Positions 22,666 to 36,885 of a stretch of DNA of 39,732 nucleotides are shown piece after piece (the first letter of the stretch is position 1; every line of letters begins with the position of its first letter). Location of the stretch: NCBI GenBank assembly GCA_003693705.1, contig RBZT01000987.1, positions 1 through 39,732 on the forward strand, read 5' to 3'. Source of the DNA: Polymyxa betae (Eukaryota > Endomyxa > Phytomyxea > Plasmodiophorida > Plasmodiophoridae). Below the pieces are notes generated by a model. The model had not been told where the DNA came from. It saw only the letters and a program-made list of their open reading frames with translations, and made no database searches. Both the position numbers and the translations under genes were made by a program.

Positions 22666-24881
22666 CACAGAACCTGAAGTTCTTTCAGAACTTCTGCCTG
22701 TTGATTCCTTCTCTGCAATTCTTTCATCATCTCACGATGCTGGAGAGAGAAACAGAACCTGAAGCAAACCAAAGATTCAAATTGAAGCTTTACAGGATAA
22801 CCCCACTCCAAACTCAACCTGGTAAATGTATCAGATTCCATTAATTTAAAGATCGCCTCTTGTGCCGAATCATAAACTGAGTGTAATGCAAGTTGCCGAT
22901 TATCATGCGTTAATGGCCCTGCTATATCGATGAAATCAAAATCGAAAACATGATAAAGATATGCGATAAGACCTGTAGCTAAACTTAAACTCGCAGATGC
23001 TACCCCTTGAGTCCGTTTTCTTGGAAGCTGTCGCAGAGAAATCAGTCTAGATCAACAAATATTATTTCTCAATACTTGAGTCACTGATTGTGAAACCCAG
23101 CCTGAAGCCGAAGGAGCTGGTTTCAAACTTTCGACTTCTCTCAATGAAAATGGTGTATATTGCTGAGTCGAACATCGTGCATCCTACAATATGGGTCAGG
23201 GTCTTCCTCTCGGCATCATTTTTGAAATCTTACTTGTGATTCTTTTAAAGTTATAACCCCAGCTGCAACCAAGGATTTCAAAGTTCCTCTCAATATTTCA
23301 GATGAAAGATTAATTTCCAAAGGTGCATCGCGGGCAATATATTTCTGATAAAGCAGAGAAGCTTGGGCGACAGCTTGTTCTGGGTTATTTTCCTCTTCAG
23401 GTGGATCAGTGGAGCATCATGAAAGCAGATATCCCTCTTACTGAGAACAGTTTTTCGATATTGTTCAACTGCCTCCCAAAACAACAAATTTTCTGCAGCG
23501 AATTCCTGATGACATTTAGATGAGCAAATGCAACTGGGAGAGTTAAATCATACCGAAACACAGAATTTCCGAAACGCTTCGATTCCGAAGTCGCAATACA
23601 AGACATCACCAAGCGTATCGAGCTTATAGATGGTAACGACAGAGGGAATCTGTTCGAGTGGCGATGAATTGATCACACAAGACCTATTCCGACTAGCAGG
23701 GGCTTGGTTCATATATCTTTTATCGTTGAGGATATATGATCGATGCAAAGGCCAGATAGTTCCTGAGAACCGCTGAGATAAATTCAAAATACGTGAAGTG
23801 TTAATTTACCAGCACAAACAGCAATCACGATTGCAAGCAGCAAAGCCAACGTGCTCATAGGGAATACACGTTCATTGAAAAGTTTCAGCGCATGAACTGA
23901 GTTGAACACAGTCCACGTTGAAAGGGCCAACAAGCCTGCAAACCCGACAATCTTGAGCTCTCTCTGCAGTTCGCATTATCGCAATGAATAATAGAATTCG
24001 CATTTGTACCTTAATCCCAAAACCATCGAATACATCTTGCAACTTGAATGCAAACCTTCAAAATCGTTAAGAACGTTGTATAAATGGTCATGGCCAACCT
24101 ACCAAAGAAAAAGGCCAATGTAGGCACCAAAATAAGCGGACAAGAAGTAATCAGCTAAGCCACGATTACAATATCCAGTTCCAGTCAGTAATCCAGGAAC
24201 CGTAAACGTAGCGAATGTTGGGAAGATTAAAAGAGGCATTGAAGCAATTGCGATCTGAAATTGGCACGTCACCATGAAGGGATTATACAGGAGATATAGG
24301 CTACCCGTTTGATCAGAAACTTAGTAGACAGGCGAGTACGAATTGTTGCTAAGACTTGACTAGCAGCTTGGTGCAATCTGTGCATTTGTGAGTTTTGGAA
24401 GACATATTATCTAATTGCTAGCAAACCGTTCTTGGGTGCCCATATACGCTGTATATAACATCCATGCTCGAACAGCATAAATATTTCCTAAATTGAGTTT
24501 TACGATAAAACAACGCGGAATGACAATAGCCCTTGCCGATCAAAATGATGCCGAGATAACCTTGCCAAAGATTAATAATGCAAGGATATGTTTCCCAGAA
24601 GATACGTTGCAGGCATAATGTTAGCTGCAAGTAGTTAACAAAAGCGACTCATCTTGGTGGCAGGAATTACCACGAAAATAATGAATACTACATTCCCGAA
24701 AACAAGTTGAACAGGACTTCGTGCCTTGATTGGCCTAGCGAAATAGGAACAATCCGACTATGTCTCACAAGTAAAACGCTTACTGTAAATGTCGGCGGGC
24801 CCAGAACCAAATCGTGACAATGATAGCGATGGGAAGGAACAAAAACAACAGGATTAAAAAAAAGTAGGCAACGCCATCCAT
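22666..24881 (-). CDS. Seven-transmembrane receptor with C-terminal RGS domain
   Basis: Predicted receptor that senses a ligand and speeds GTP hydrolysis by G-alpha. It starts MDGVAYFFLILLFLFLPIAI, an immediate membrane span, followed by WFWARRHLQPIKARSPVQLV and further hydrophobic segments (MPLLIFPTFATFTVPGLL; FLSAYFGAYIGLFLW; STLALLLAIVIAVCA). The RGS domain begins YKLDTLGDVLYCDFGIEAFR, then ENLLFWEAVEQYRKTVL, LYQKYIARDAPLEINLSSEI, and, after an extra segment, YDSAQEAIFKLMESDTFTRF near the end. The layout matches fungal and protist 7TM-RGS proteins. About 10-12 short exons. The stretch between RGS helices 6 and 7 is unusually long. One exon join near 24540 could not be resolved in frame. 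Confidence 0.82.
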
Positions 24882-25204
24882 TTATCGGATGAGCGTCCAG
24901 GTTTCGATTTAGGGCTAGATCTTGGATTCATGGGTACCACTCCTGGGTTAACGATCAAGAAACACAATAAAATCTACAAGCATTTGAATTTATGATTGAG
25001 TTTGAACCAAGAAAAAGCAGTATGATGCCTGAAACAACGAAACGTATTGATTATGTTACTGAGCTGAACTTGATGGACACTGTTTGCGCATGATTGGTAT
25101 TGAATAGGGAAGATCTGCCGTCTGGGGCCTCCTCCATTCCAAACAGGAGCGCAGCCTCCTCCTATCATTTCTGTTGTGTCATTTCAAAGATAGTAATACG
25201 TATC
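24882..25204. promoter_or_regulatory. Divergent promoter region between 7TM-RGS and HIRIP3-like genes
   Basis: About 320 bases between two start codons transcribed away from each other. The HIRIP3-like frame is open upstream of its ATG to 25094, but the chosen Met starts the conserved domain. No specific element recognised. Confidence 0.4.
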
Positions 25205-26369
25205 ATGGCGTCTTGGATGGGGCCCGACGGCCGCGATGGTGCCCTTGATCTCATTCGCCAGCGACTTGATGATGAAAACCTCGAAGATCCTACGCCACGA
25301 ATCATCCGCCGATTTCTGGAGGAGAAGCTCGGCTTGAAGGAGCTTGAGCTGGATGCGGATGAATGCAAACAGCAAGTTAAGGAAATGATTAATGAGGTCA
25401 TTCAAGAAGAAGATGAGCGTGGAAGCCCCCCAAAAAAATCAGCTGCCAAGTCGTCGAAATCCAAAACTAGAGAACCCAAAGAGGTTAAGGCTTCGATGCC
25501 AAAATCTTCTCCTTTGTATACCAATCTTCGCAAATTGTGCCAAGTTGCTGGACTTAAGTATTTTTGTTATTGTATATCTCGATTTGTTTTGTTAATGACG
25601 TTTCAATAGCCCTAACAAGCTGGTTAACTCGCAAATGTACTTGCCTGAGAAGGTTTCTGCTTTGAAAAAAGCTCTTATCGACGCCGGTTTTAAGAATGAG
25701 TTAGCTCAACCTTTATGTTTGTTGTTGAATTTTTATATTTTGCAGACAGTTGAAATCTGACGCAATTTTGGAGACAATTGAAGTGGCAGAGGCCTCGAGG
25801 TTTGCCAAAGAAAAGTACGACATGTGTTGACTATAACAATGCGTTTTGATTGTGCTGTTAGTGAGGATGAAACATTCCCTCCTCGTGGACGCCGACGAGC
25901 TGCTGCTGCAGTCGACTACAAAGCAATTTATGCCAAAGAAATTGCAGGGATTGAAGGAGTTGATTCAGGAGTTGAATCCGAAGAGTGAGTTGCCTTCCAA
26001 AACGCTTGTTCCCACTAAAGATCTATTAGAGATGCGGAGGAAGAAGAAGTTGGTTCCGAAGAGGAGGAAGATTTTTCAGTCAATGGATCTGCTGAAGAGG
26101 ATGCTTCAGATGCTTCAGAATCTGCCAGTGAGGACGAGAGTGAAGAGCAAGAGAAGCCCCGGAAAAGGAGTACTAGAAATAAGCCACGTGCAACTGGGCG
26201 TGGGCGTCCTCGTCGTCGTAAACAGGTAAGTAGCGACGAAGATGAAGAAGAGGACGAGGTGGAAGAAGAGCTAGAAGAGGAAGTGGAAGAAGACGAAGGT
26301 GAAGAAGAGATGTCTGAAGAAGAAAGCCAAGAATCCGCTCCGAAAAAGAAGAAATTGAAAAAGAACTAA
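25205..26369 (+). CDS. HIRIP3-like histone H2A-H2B chaperone
   Basis: HIRIP3 binds HIRA and histones and contains a CHZ-type H2A-H2B-binding segment. The N-terminal helical domain LDLIRQRLDDENLEDPTPRI, RRFLEEKLGLKELEL and CKQQVKEMINEV is a DEK_C-like fold, as in HIRIP3 N-termini. After a Lys/Ser linker comes YTNLRKLCQVAGL, PEKVSALKKALIDAGFKN and EVAEASRFAKEKYDIEDE, which parallels the conserved C-terminal block of animal HIRIP3. Next are PPRGRRRAAAAVDYKAIYAK, long acidic stretches, an AT-hook-like GRGRPRRRK and a basic C-terminus PKKKKLKKN, probably a nuclear signal. Five or six exons; donors include GTGAGT at about 25986. The long variable centre of vertebrate HIRIP3 is missing, so the two conserved domains are close together. 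Confidence 0.78.
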
Positions 26370-26762
26370 AACCTCAATTGAACTCTCTTATATTCATGGG
26401 ATTCCTGGAACTGATGGGTATCAATCCGGGCGTGCTGTGATAATTTGAAATGCTCCTTGAGTAACTACAGTATTTTAGAAATGTGGCATGATGAAATCAG
26501 GACAGCTGTAAAAGGAATTCGGCCTCCGATTAGCAAATCTTTCGCCAATGTGCCATTCAAGAACATTCTTGTTATATAAAGCAAACATATGGAAGCAGTT
26601 TCACATCACACATTGATTTCTCGATGTTTTACCAGAAAATGACAGGGTTTCAAGCACAACTAAGACAAAGTGTAGTCACAGATCATTCAAAAGTCAAAAG
26701 ACTGAGGCAGTTTTTTGGGTTGAAGTAGAAAAATAAGTGTATTTTATGAGTGGAGCTGCAAA
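26370..26762. other. Convergent 3' regions of HIRIP3-like and ubiquitin-eL40 genes
   Basis: AT-rich 3' flanks of two converging genes; no ORF or RNA gene recognised. Confidence 0.45.
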
Positions 26763-28538
<1,776 letters not shown>

Positions 28539-28669
28539 ATGCGAGGCAAGTGGAAGTAAGCTCACGAATACTGGTTTTCCATCTCTGCATCTAATCCCAT
28601 CTCGTCAGGAAGAAGCGTATGCGCCGTCTGAAGCGTAAGCGTCGTCGCGCCAAGGCTAAGGCCAACTAA
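28539..28669 (+). CDS. RPL41: 60S ribosomal protein eL41
   Basis: The smallest ribosomal protein, 25 residues, in the large subunit near the intersubunit bridge. Exon 1 (28539-28555) codes MRGKW plus two bases of a Lys codon; a 53-base GT-AG intron (28556-28608) follows; exon 2 (28609-28669) continues KKKRMRRLKRKRRRAKAKAN. It is almost only Lys, Arg and Met, exactly as in all eL41 proteins. Gly3 replaces the usual Ala, and the C-terminus AKAKAN differs from the common MRQRSK or VRARSK. Missed by length cut-offs in ORF callers. Confidence 0.93.
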
Positions 28670-28912
28670 GCTGATGGAGATGTCTCATTGTGATGCAAGA
28701 ACCAAGGACATCAACATTTACTTATAAACTAACACCTATTCAATACACAGAATCAACTGTTTCATCGCAATCAAATAGGATGATTTCACAACCATAATCA
28801 GGCCTGCATGAGTTAATCATGACGGCCTCCCATTCTAACTAGCTTGCAGTTATACTGGCACTGAATCAAACTCATCAGGGGGGCGGGCCAGCACGGCGTC
28901 ATCATCTCCACG

Positions 28913-31900
28913 ATGGAGACGGCTGCATTGCCACCATCACGATCTAACGAAATTGTAAATTCGTGTCAGAATCCGTCACATCAGGTAGGAGATGATAAGG
29001 AGCAATACCGAGCTACCAGATGATAATCATGTCATATAGGATTCTCGTGGATCTGATGTTATTCAGAATGAGATAGGAGTTGATAGTAATCAGATTCCAA
29101 CCTCACCTGTATGTTATCATTATTTTTATTTATTTCATTATTGATAATGATGGTGTGGACAGAAGACCATAGATAAGATAACAGATCCATATGATGCAGG
29201 TAATAATGATATTGGTGCTGATCATGGACCTGGTGGACGTATTCCAGATCTTCCTGACACTGATGAGATGTATCTATTGGATCAGAAACCACCAACTACA
29301 GCTACCAATTATGGTCCTGGACAACAGAATCCCCAACAGAACGAATCTCGATTGTCACGGCATCATGATGATGATGACGACGATGATGAACCGATGCGAA
29401 CGATTCGTATTGGTGATGATGAAACACGAAGGATGTATACAAGCAATATGGTACGAAATATTCTGTACTTGATAGGAATCTGATGAAGACGTTATGTCTG
29501 ATTTCAATACTTTTTATCTCGTCATGATTATTAAATGAGACTATCATGCATATTAACAATTACAATTAGGTGAATACATCCAAGTACACATCCTGGAATT
29601 TCATTCCAAAATGTGTATTCGAGCAGTTCTCTCGTGTTGCTAATGTATATTTCCTAGTTGTATCTATGGTGCAGGTATATGATTTTCATCAATGTGGATT
29701 ATATTAAATCTCATGGAAATGCTTCTGTATATCAGGTTACAACAAGATTATCACCAACTAGTCAGTTTGCTACATTGATTCCATTAATCTGTGTTATGTC
29801 GGTATCTCTCGTTAAGGAGGTATCAATCTGCATCTGGCCTTCATTCTACATCTCTCATTTCTGTCGTTATCAGTTCGTTGAAGATTGGATTCGTCATGAA
29901 GCTGATGATGGTGTGAATTTCAGTGAAGTGGACGTTGTCAATTTCGGTCCGAATGGATGTATTTACTGAATAGATTGTAATACTCTTATTAGGTGGATGT
30001 GATGGTGTTTATACTCGTCGTGTATTTAGTAGTGATGTTCGTGTTGGTGATGTTTTACAAATACATGATGGACAATCAATACCAGCTGATAGTATTCTAT
30101 TATCAACATGTACTTCAAGTGGCATTGGATTTATTGAGACATCTAATCTCGATGTAAGTATTTCTTATATCATTATTTAATAGCAGATTATCATGGTTAT
30201 ATCCAGGGGGAGAATAATCTCAAGTTCCGTCAATCATTAGCCTGCACCTGCAAGATCGACAGTGCTCGATCTGCTTCTAAATTACGAGGTTGATTGAATT
30301 GGTGTGTACTAATTATCATGTATATGTTAATATTATGTATTATAGGAACTGTATCATGTGATGTTCCAAATGCTAATATTTATAGATTTCGAGGAACTAT
30401 CATGATTGATGGACAATCTAAAACTTATACCATTAATCATAATAATATGATATTACGTGGTGCTGCACTACGAAGTACTGAAACCGTACTGAACCTTTCC
30501 CCCCCAATGAACATCTCATCACTGGATTTGATTTACAAAACAGGCCTACGTCTTGGTGATCTATACAGGCGCCGATTGCAAGCAGTCTTTGAATGCCGTA
30601 CCGGCCCGCTCCAAGCTCTCCAATGTTGAACGTTTAGTTAATCAGATCATCATCTTCATTCTGATGGCAATAGCCACATTCTGTGGATGTATGTCATTAG
30701 GATTCGTGCTCTGGTCCATGTCTAATATCAATGCATGGTATGAGATTATTTTCATCTTAAATCCCTACTGATTTGTTGATATATTAACTTGTAGGTATCT
30801 GCCATTTATTGCATCAATGTCCATTCAGGATCAGCTCAATAGTCTCATTACATTCTTGATTTTATTCAATAACTTGGTTCCAATATCTCTATATTTGACA
30901 TTAGAAGTTGTCAAGTTTACTCAAGCGAAGCTCATTGAGAATGATCTTAAGATGTTCCATTCAGCAAAGTTACTTGATTATAGACATTCTGTCACTAATA
31001 ACTTATAAGTATCTGAACAGGAAATATCGTGCATTTGCTCGTACTTCAGCATTAAATGAAGATCTAGGACAGATTGCCTATGTATTTAGTGATAAGACTG
31101 GTATATATTATAACATATATTTATATTAGAATATTGACGTATTAATATATATTTATATAGGTACTCTAACACGTAATCATATGACATTTAAACGTGTTTC
31201 TATTGAAGGACGTGTATATGCATCTATGCATATTTCTACTAAGCCTGGCAAACATCGACTACCTGATTATCAAAATTTTACATCAACAAATCCAGATACT
31301 CGGGCCCGTATGCACTGTATCCTATTGGCTTGCTATTAGAATGTAATTGACATTTTCTGTGCCCTTTTCAGGCGGTACATCTAAAAGTCGTACAAATGAT
31401 CGGTTATTGAAAGGGAATATGCTAATTATGCATCTGAAATCCAAACGTCCACAAGCTGTTGCAATTAGAGATACATTAAGAATTATGTCGGTCTGCCATA
31501 CAGTTATACCAGAACGTGTAATCATTTCAGGCAGTCGTCCACCCAATTTATCCATCTTGACATTTGATTTTTATAGCATAATTCTGAGCATGGTGTTGTA
31601 TTGAAATATAAAGCGATCTCAGCTGATGAAGAAGCTTTGGTTCGTGGTGCATTTACATATGGGTATATGATATAATTCGTTCGTTATTAATTTATTGATT
31701 GGAAGAACTACAGATATGAACTTGAACATCGAGATGCTAAAACATTGGGTATTTGTGCACTTGGTGATCATCAAAAGGTGTCATATTCATACTTTATCAT
31801 ATTCATACCAATATTGACAATCTCAAGTTTCGAATATTAAACACCAATGAGTTCTCATCAAGACGTGCTATGATGAGCATGGTCGTACTGACCCCGGAGG

Positions 31901-34720
31901 TAATGTTTTGTACTTGTAAGCATATGTGATATTGACATGATACACAGAAAGAATTGGTTCTGTATTGTAAAGGAAGTGATGCTGTCATATTGGATAGATT
32001 GAGTTCTGAACAGAAACAGTCTTCATCACTACAAGCAACACGTAATCATCTTCATGTAATATTCATTCGTAATATCTCTGTTATGTGTTATGCTTATACA
32101 TGTTTAGTACTTTGCAGTTAATGGACTACGTACACTAGCTTTAGCTAAAGTTGCATTAGATCTAGATTTCTATCAGGAATGGAATGCAAGGTATCAACTT
32201 GCATTACAAGGTGGTGCTGATGTAAGCCTAATATATACACTATTGAGTGGTCCAATTAGCTGCTTTACTGATGTTGACATAGGCAAATACGATGGAGAAT
32301 ATCGCTAGTGATATTGAGAAAAATCTTGAATTAGTAGCAGTTACTGCTATTGAAGATCAACTTCAAGATCAGGTTGCTGATGCTATTAGAACTATGACTG
32401 GGGCTGGTATTAAGGTCATATCCATATATTATTGGCACATATTATACTGATTGAGATGGTAGTTCTGGATGTTAACTGGAGATAAAGTAGAGACAGCAGT
32501 GAATATTGGTAGATCATGTAGTCTGATCTCATCAGATATGAGGAAATTAGAGCTAACTGCTACATCTATGGATATGATTCAAGATACATTAAGTACATAC
32601 TATAATAAGATATTAGATGAATCATATGCCATGATTATTGATGGATTAGCATTTGTATGTGCAATATATTCAACTTTTATATCAATTAATTGATGTATTG
32701 TGTCTGTATATAGGAACCTATTCTCATTAATCCGCAATTATCCAAGATGTTCTTTGAAATATGCTCGAAATGCGCTGTTGTAATTGCATGTCGTGTGACA
32801 CCTCGTCAGAAAGTTAGGAGTTAGGGTTTTAGGGCTCCGGTCTCACATTCCACCTTAGGCAGCATTCGTTCGAGGCATTCGCTTGTTGAATGGCAACAAA
32901 CCAACATTAGCGATTGGTGATGGAGCTAATGATGTTCAAATGCTGCAAGAAGCAGATATAGGTTCGTGCTCTATAATATAATCTGTATGATGAGATGTAC
33001 TGGCTCTAATGGTTTAATGTAAAGGCGTTGGTATCATTGGTAATGAAGGAATGCAAGCTGTTAGAGCATCAGATTTTGCTATTGGTCAGTTCCGATATTT
33101 ATCTCGATTATTACTTGTACATGGAACATGGAGTTATAGACGTGTTAGTAAGGTGTGTATTTAATATTTGTTATCAATAGCTTCATGCTTACTTATTCAA
33201 TGGAATGTGTCCATATTTGATAGCATGTCTATTAGAGCTGATCCATATAATCAGGTCATTCTATTCTCATTCTATAAGAATGTGACTATGGTTCTAACAT
33301 TGCTATATTACTGCATGTTAACCGGGTTCGATATAACACCATCCAATATACTGAAATAATCATGATATTATAGATATTCTGGTTCATCTCTATATAATGC
33401 ATGGTTATCATCTGGATGGAATGTTGCATTTACTTTCTTACCTGTCATTACATTCGGTGTATTAGATCGAGATCTTGAAGTTAATATCATTATGAAGTTC
33501 CCTAAGGTATACTGTCTATGATTATATTGTATTTGTTCTAATACAGTTTAATAGGTCTATCATAGAGGTCAGCAACGTCTTCTCTTTAATGTCAAAGTCT
33601 TCTTCCGCTATATGATAGTTGCTATTATTCATTCTGTTATTGCATTCGGGTTCTGTATTGGCAGTGCAACCGTAATATCTCAAAATATGACAACTGTATG
33701 TATTTATTAATGATGTTGTTAGGATGAATGGATTGGAGATATGTCATTACTTGGAACATTAATTAATGGATGTCTTGTATTTCTAGTTAATTGTAAGATA
33801 GCATTAGAGACGAGATATTGGACATTATTACATCTAGCTGCTATATTATCATCTGTTATATTATGGTAATAGACATATACAATATAATATCATTATAGAC
33901 TTAATAACTGTACAGGTTCATATTCATATTCATTTATTCATCATTGGAGTTAGGCGACTTTTATGGAATGGCTCTTGTACTGTTCTTGAATCCATTAACA
34001 TGGTTCAGTTTTATATTTGTGACATGCAGTGTTATTGGTCTAGAACTTGCATGGCAATTTATTAAGCATGAACTATTTCCAGATCCATGTGATGTTGCAC
34101 GAGAGATTAAACAATGTTAGTCTATGTGTTATAATCTATCAGAATATCATTCATATTTCTATATAGTTGATTGTATTGATGATCCCGATAATCAATCTGT
34201 AGAAGCAGATAATAACTCCAATGATGAATTAATGCCACTTAATGAGACCCCATTACATAGTTCAGATCCCAATGGTTCTGCTGCCGTTGGATCCGATCTA
34301 TTCATGAATAGTTTCGCATTCTCCTATCCAACTTTAGAATCAGCTACACAACGACAGGAAGAGAAAGAATTTCGTGAAAGAAATCGGACACAGAAACGGG
34401 TAATCGTATTCTCTATGTTTAATATAATGATTAATAATCCTGTTTGGGGTTTGCAATAGAATCGGCGAAGTAGTACTACGAGTACTGCAAGACGTGATAA
34501 ATCTCGTTCATATCATGAAGAACCAGTATTTATTATTAATGGTCCTACTGTAGAAGCATTAGCATATTTACAACAGTATGTTCTATAATCAGCAATATAT
34601 CATGTATAATTAATGCATTTATATAGGCAGGTTGAAGAAGAAGAATCTTATGCTAGAGAGATGTCTACACGTAATGGATCTGCTGCTAATAGCTTTAAGA
34701 AGAGTAAACATAAATCATGA
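28913..34720 (+). CDS. P4-ATPase phospholipid flippase (ATP8A/Drs2-like)
   Basis: Flips aminophospholipids to the cytosolic leaflet of Golgi, endosome or plasma membranes, normally with a CDC50 partner. The N-terminus is acidic and disordered ([12 protein letters not shown]). Next comes [33 protein letters not shown]...[12 protein letters not shown] and the A-domain loop [15 protein letters not shown]. The P-domain is [20 protein letters not shown], with the DKTGT split by an intron after DKTG. N-domain pieces are [30 protein letters not shown] and [13 protein letters not shown]. Further on are [76 protein letters not shown] and [18 protein letters not shown], then six C-terminal spans and a charged tail ending [10 protein letters not shown]. 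All catalytic motifs are intact. Around 20 introns; the A-domain has DGEN where most members have DGET. Confidence 0.95.
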
Positions 34721-34847
34721 CCATTCATCATCTAATGACACTATTTATTTATATTTCAACTATATGGAAATCTGTATATTTATATATACATCAATCTACA
34801 TATTGCATTGATTAGCTATATGATATACATGTTGGTAGATTATTGGT
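34721..34847. other. Short convergent intergenic region
   Basis: 127 AT-rich bases between the stop codons of the flippase and the lectin gene, with TATATATA runs; probably overlapping 3' UTRs. Confidence 0.5.
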
Positions 34848-36093
34848 TTATATTAGAGATGCAATACCATATTGATTAACAAGCCATACAGGTAATTGAG
34901 AGCTAGTTACCATTAATGTGCCATTATGTAATAATCTCAATACAAATGGTTGATCTCCAATGCCAGCTGTATAATTGTTAGTCCATACAACAGTACCTTG
35001 ATCTGATAATAATGATAATACACCATGTTTATCAAGAGATAGACGACATGGTCTATCTGCATGATATGATATAGAACTTGATGTATTAGAACTGGTCCAG
35101 ATAGGATTCATAACACCTTGTTTACGTATAGCTAATTGACATGAATCTGTTATTTGTAGATTGTAGATACGATTAGATGTGATAAGAGGCATTGGATCAG
35201 ATAGAATCTCTCCACCATTCATATGATCACGACGCCAATCTGGATCAGTCTTCCATATAGGATTTAACATCATATCAGTAATAGTTAGATTGCCATTATC
35301 AGATAGACGTAATGAACATGGCTCTTGACCTTGATTAGAATCAGTATTCCATATATGATGTAGATCTCGATCTAATATAGATAATATGCCTGTCTTATGC
35401 ATAATAGCAGTACATGGACCATGCATTGAACTTGTATTTGATGTCCATACAATATGTCCATCATTAATACGAATTATATCCAAAGAACATGATTCAGACA
35501 TATGTAGGACATATTGACGATTACGACTGGCCAGGCTCTGATTACCCAATAGACGTTGATCAGCTCCAAGTACATCTAATAATTTCCCAGATGCGATTAC
35601 AGATGTGAGATTCAGGGCGCTTCTGCTGTTAGTCGTGTTCAACGTATTTGTAGTATTGATTGGTATTGATGCATTACTACTATTGACATGTGCTGAATCG
35701 ACAATAGATCCATTAGATGCATTCAATTGAGATACAATGGGACCAGTATTCCCAGGTAATGTACTGTTAACATCTTGAGATGTTCCATTGTTATCAGATG
35801 GTACTACTGAATTGGTATTATTAGAAGTAAATTGTTCTGGACCAATATCAGTGAATAATTGTGAATGATGAATATCTGATCCTATCAGTAATATTATTAT
35901 AACATCTAATATCTATGAATATCAATTACCTGTTAGAGGATCATCAATAACAGGACCAGCATGGATTACATCTGTTACAGATATGAATATATGAAATTGT
36001 AATAAATATGATTGTGATATGTTCACCTGTAGTATTATCATCTGCAGATATTACTCCACATATTAATAATTGTATCATGAGGAATATCGACAT
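34848..36093 (-). CDS. Secreted bulb-type (B-) lectin repeat protein
   Basis: The first exon starts at ATG 36093 with a typical signal peptide, MSIFLMIQLLICGVISA, followed by DDNTT, two short exons, and a long exon from about 35880. A Asn/Ser/Thr-rich stalk with many N-x-S/T sites (NASNGS, NSSNAS, NTTNT) leads to the lectin part. The lectin part shows repeats of the B-lectin beta-prism pattern: CSLDIIRINDGHIVWTSNT, TGILSILDRDLHHIWNTD, CSLRLSDNGNLTITDMMLN, CRLSLDKHGVLSLLSDQG and FVLRLLHNGTLMVTSSQ. The mannose-binding signature QxDxNxVxY is degenerate, so sugar binding is unproven. Ends LVNQYGIASLI. Probably secreted or cell-wall-linked; no GPI signal is clear. Confidence 0.8.
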
Positions 36094-36403
36094 CGTCGTC
36101 GTTGTTACAACAATAATTACAGTCAGTAATAATGAAGAATGTAAACCATCATGATCATATCTGAATCAATGACTCATCACAATGACGTCACTCAACTATA
36201 CAAATTCCAAATACTTCATTCATGTTCTATAGAGCCTGCATGAAATAATCATCGCATTGATTGCAGTGTATTTCGCAGTATTGATGAGATCATCTTTATC
36301 ATATGACATACTCTGTTGTACAACTTCCTCATGACAATCTTCTGCCTCTAATATTCATATAAAACCTCCAACGGTGGCGGTTATTTAACAGCTAATGGCC
36401 CTA
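36094..36403. promoter_or_regulatory. Upstream region of the lectin gene
   Basis: About 310 AT-rich bases between the lectin start and the first inverted-repeat element. No ORF, RNA gene or named motif recognised. Confidence 0.4.
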
Positions 36404-36771
36404 CCGTACGGGCGGTCTTAAACCTCAAGAAGTGCCAAATGGATTCCAAAAGTGCGAACCCAGTCTTTGAAATGCGCGACTGCCCATTTTTACTTTTTTC
36501 AATGTAAAAATGTTTTTGCGAACACGCAAAATATGTACGTTTTGTGTGTTTTCCCTATCAGGTGCCAAAATATTTCATTTCCATACAAATATTGCGTCGA
36601 ATTCCGCAGTAGTAAAAATCTTTTTAACAAAGCTTGCGTTATAGAAAGATTCCTTTCGGCAAAATTTATCGATCTATAACGTTATTGTTTGCCTACTGGA
36701 TCATCAAGCCCGAGAATAAAGTCCGAATCGTTTTGTATGGGGAAATTTGAGGATTAAGACCGCCGGTACGG
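36404..36771. mobile_element. MITE-like element with 23-bp imperfect terminal inverted repeats
   Basis: The left arm at 36404-36426 reads CCGTACGGGCGGTCTTAAAC plus CTC. The right arm at 36749-36771 is its reverse complement with about two mismatches (GAGGATTAAGACCGCCGGTA plus CGG). The 368-bp interior has no significant ORF. This is the form of a small non-autonomous DNA transposon. No clear target-site duplication was found, and the superfamily is unknown. Confidence 0.65.
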
Positions 36772-36885
36772 TATAATATATAGTGTCCAACGTCCTGCGC
36801 AGTTTTAGGACCAGTTTCCAATATCTCTTTTACGCAATTTCTGGATTTTCGAAACGTCTTCTGTTACTCTCTATGTCATCGTCCT

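Noticed and set aside
25165-25405. Minus-strand Ser-rich ORFs
   Set aside because: Reverse complement of the HIRIP3-like first exon; Ser runs come from its Glu/Asp codons.
29059-29559. Minus-strand His-rich ORFs that could look metal-binding
   Set aside because: The His run is the reverse complement of GATGAT repeats coding the Asp run in the flippase N-terminus.
28913-36093. Flippase and lectin block as horizontally acquired because it is more AT-rich
   Set aside because: It has the same short GT-AG introns as neighbouring genes, and AT-richness varies along the window; no direct sign of transfer.
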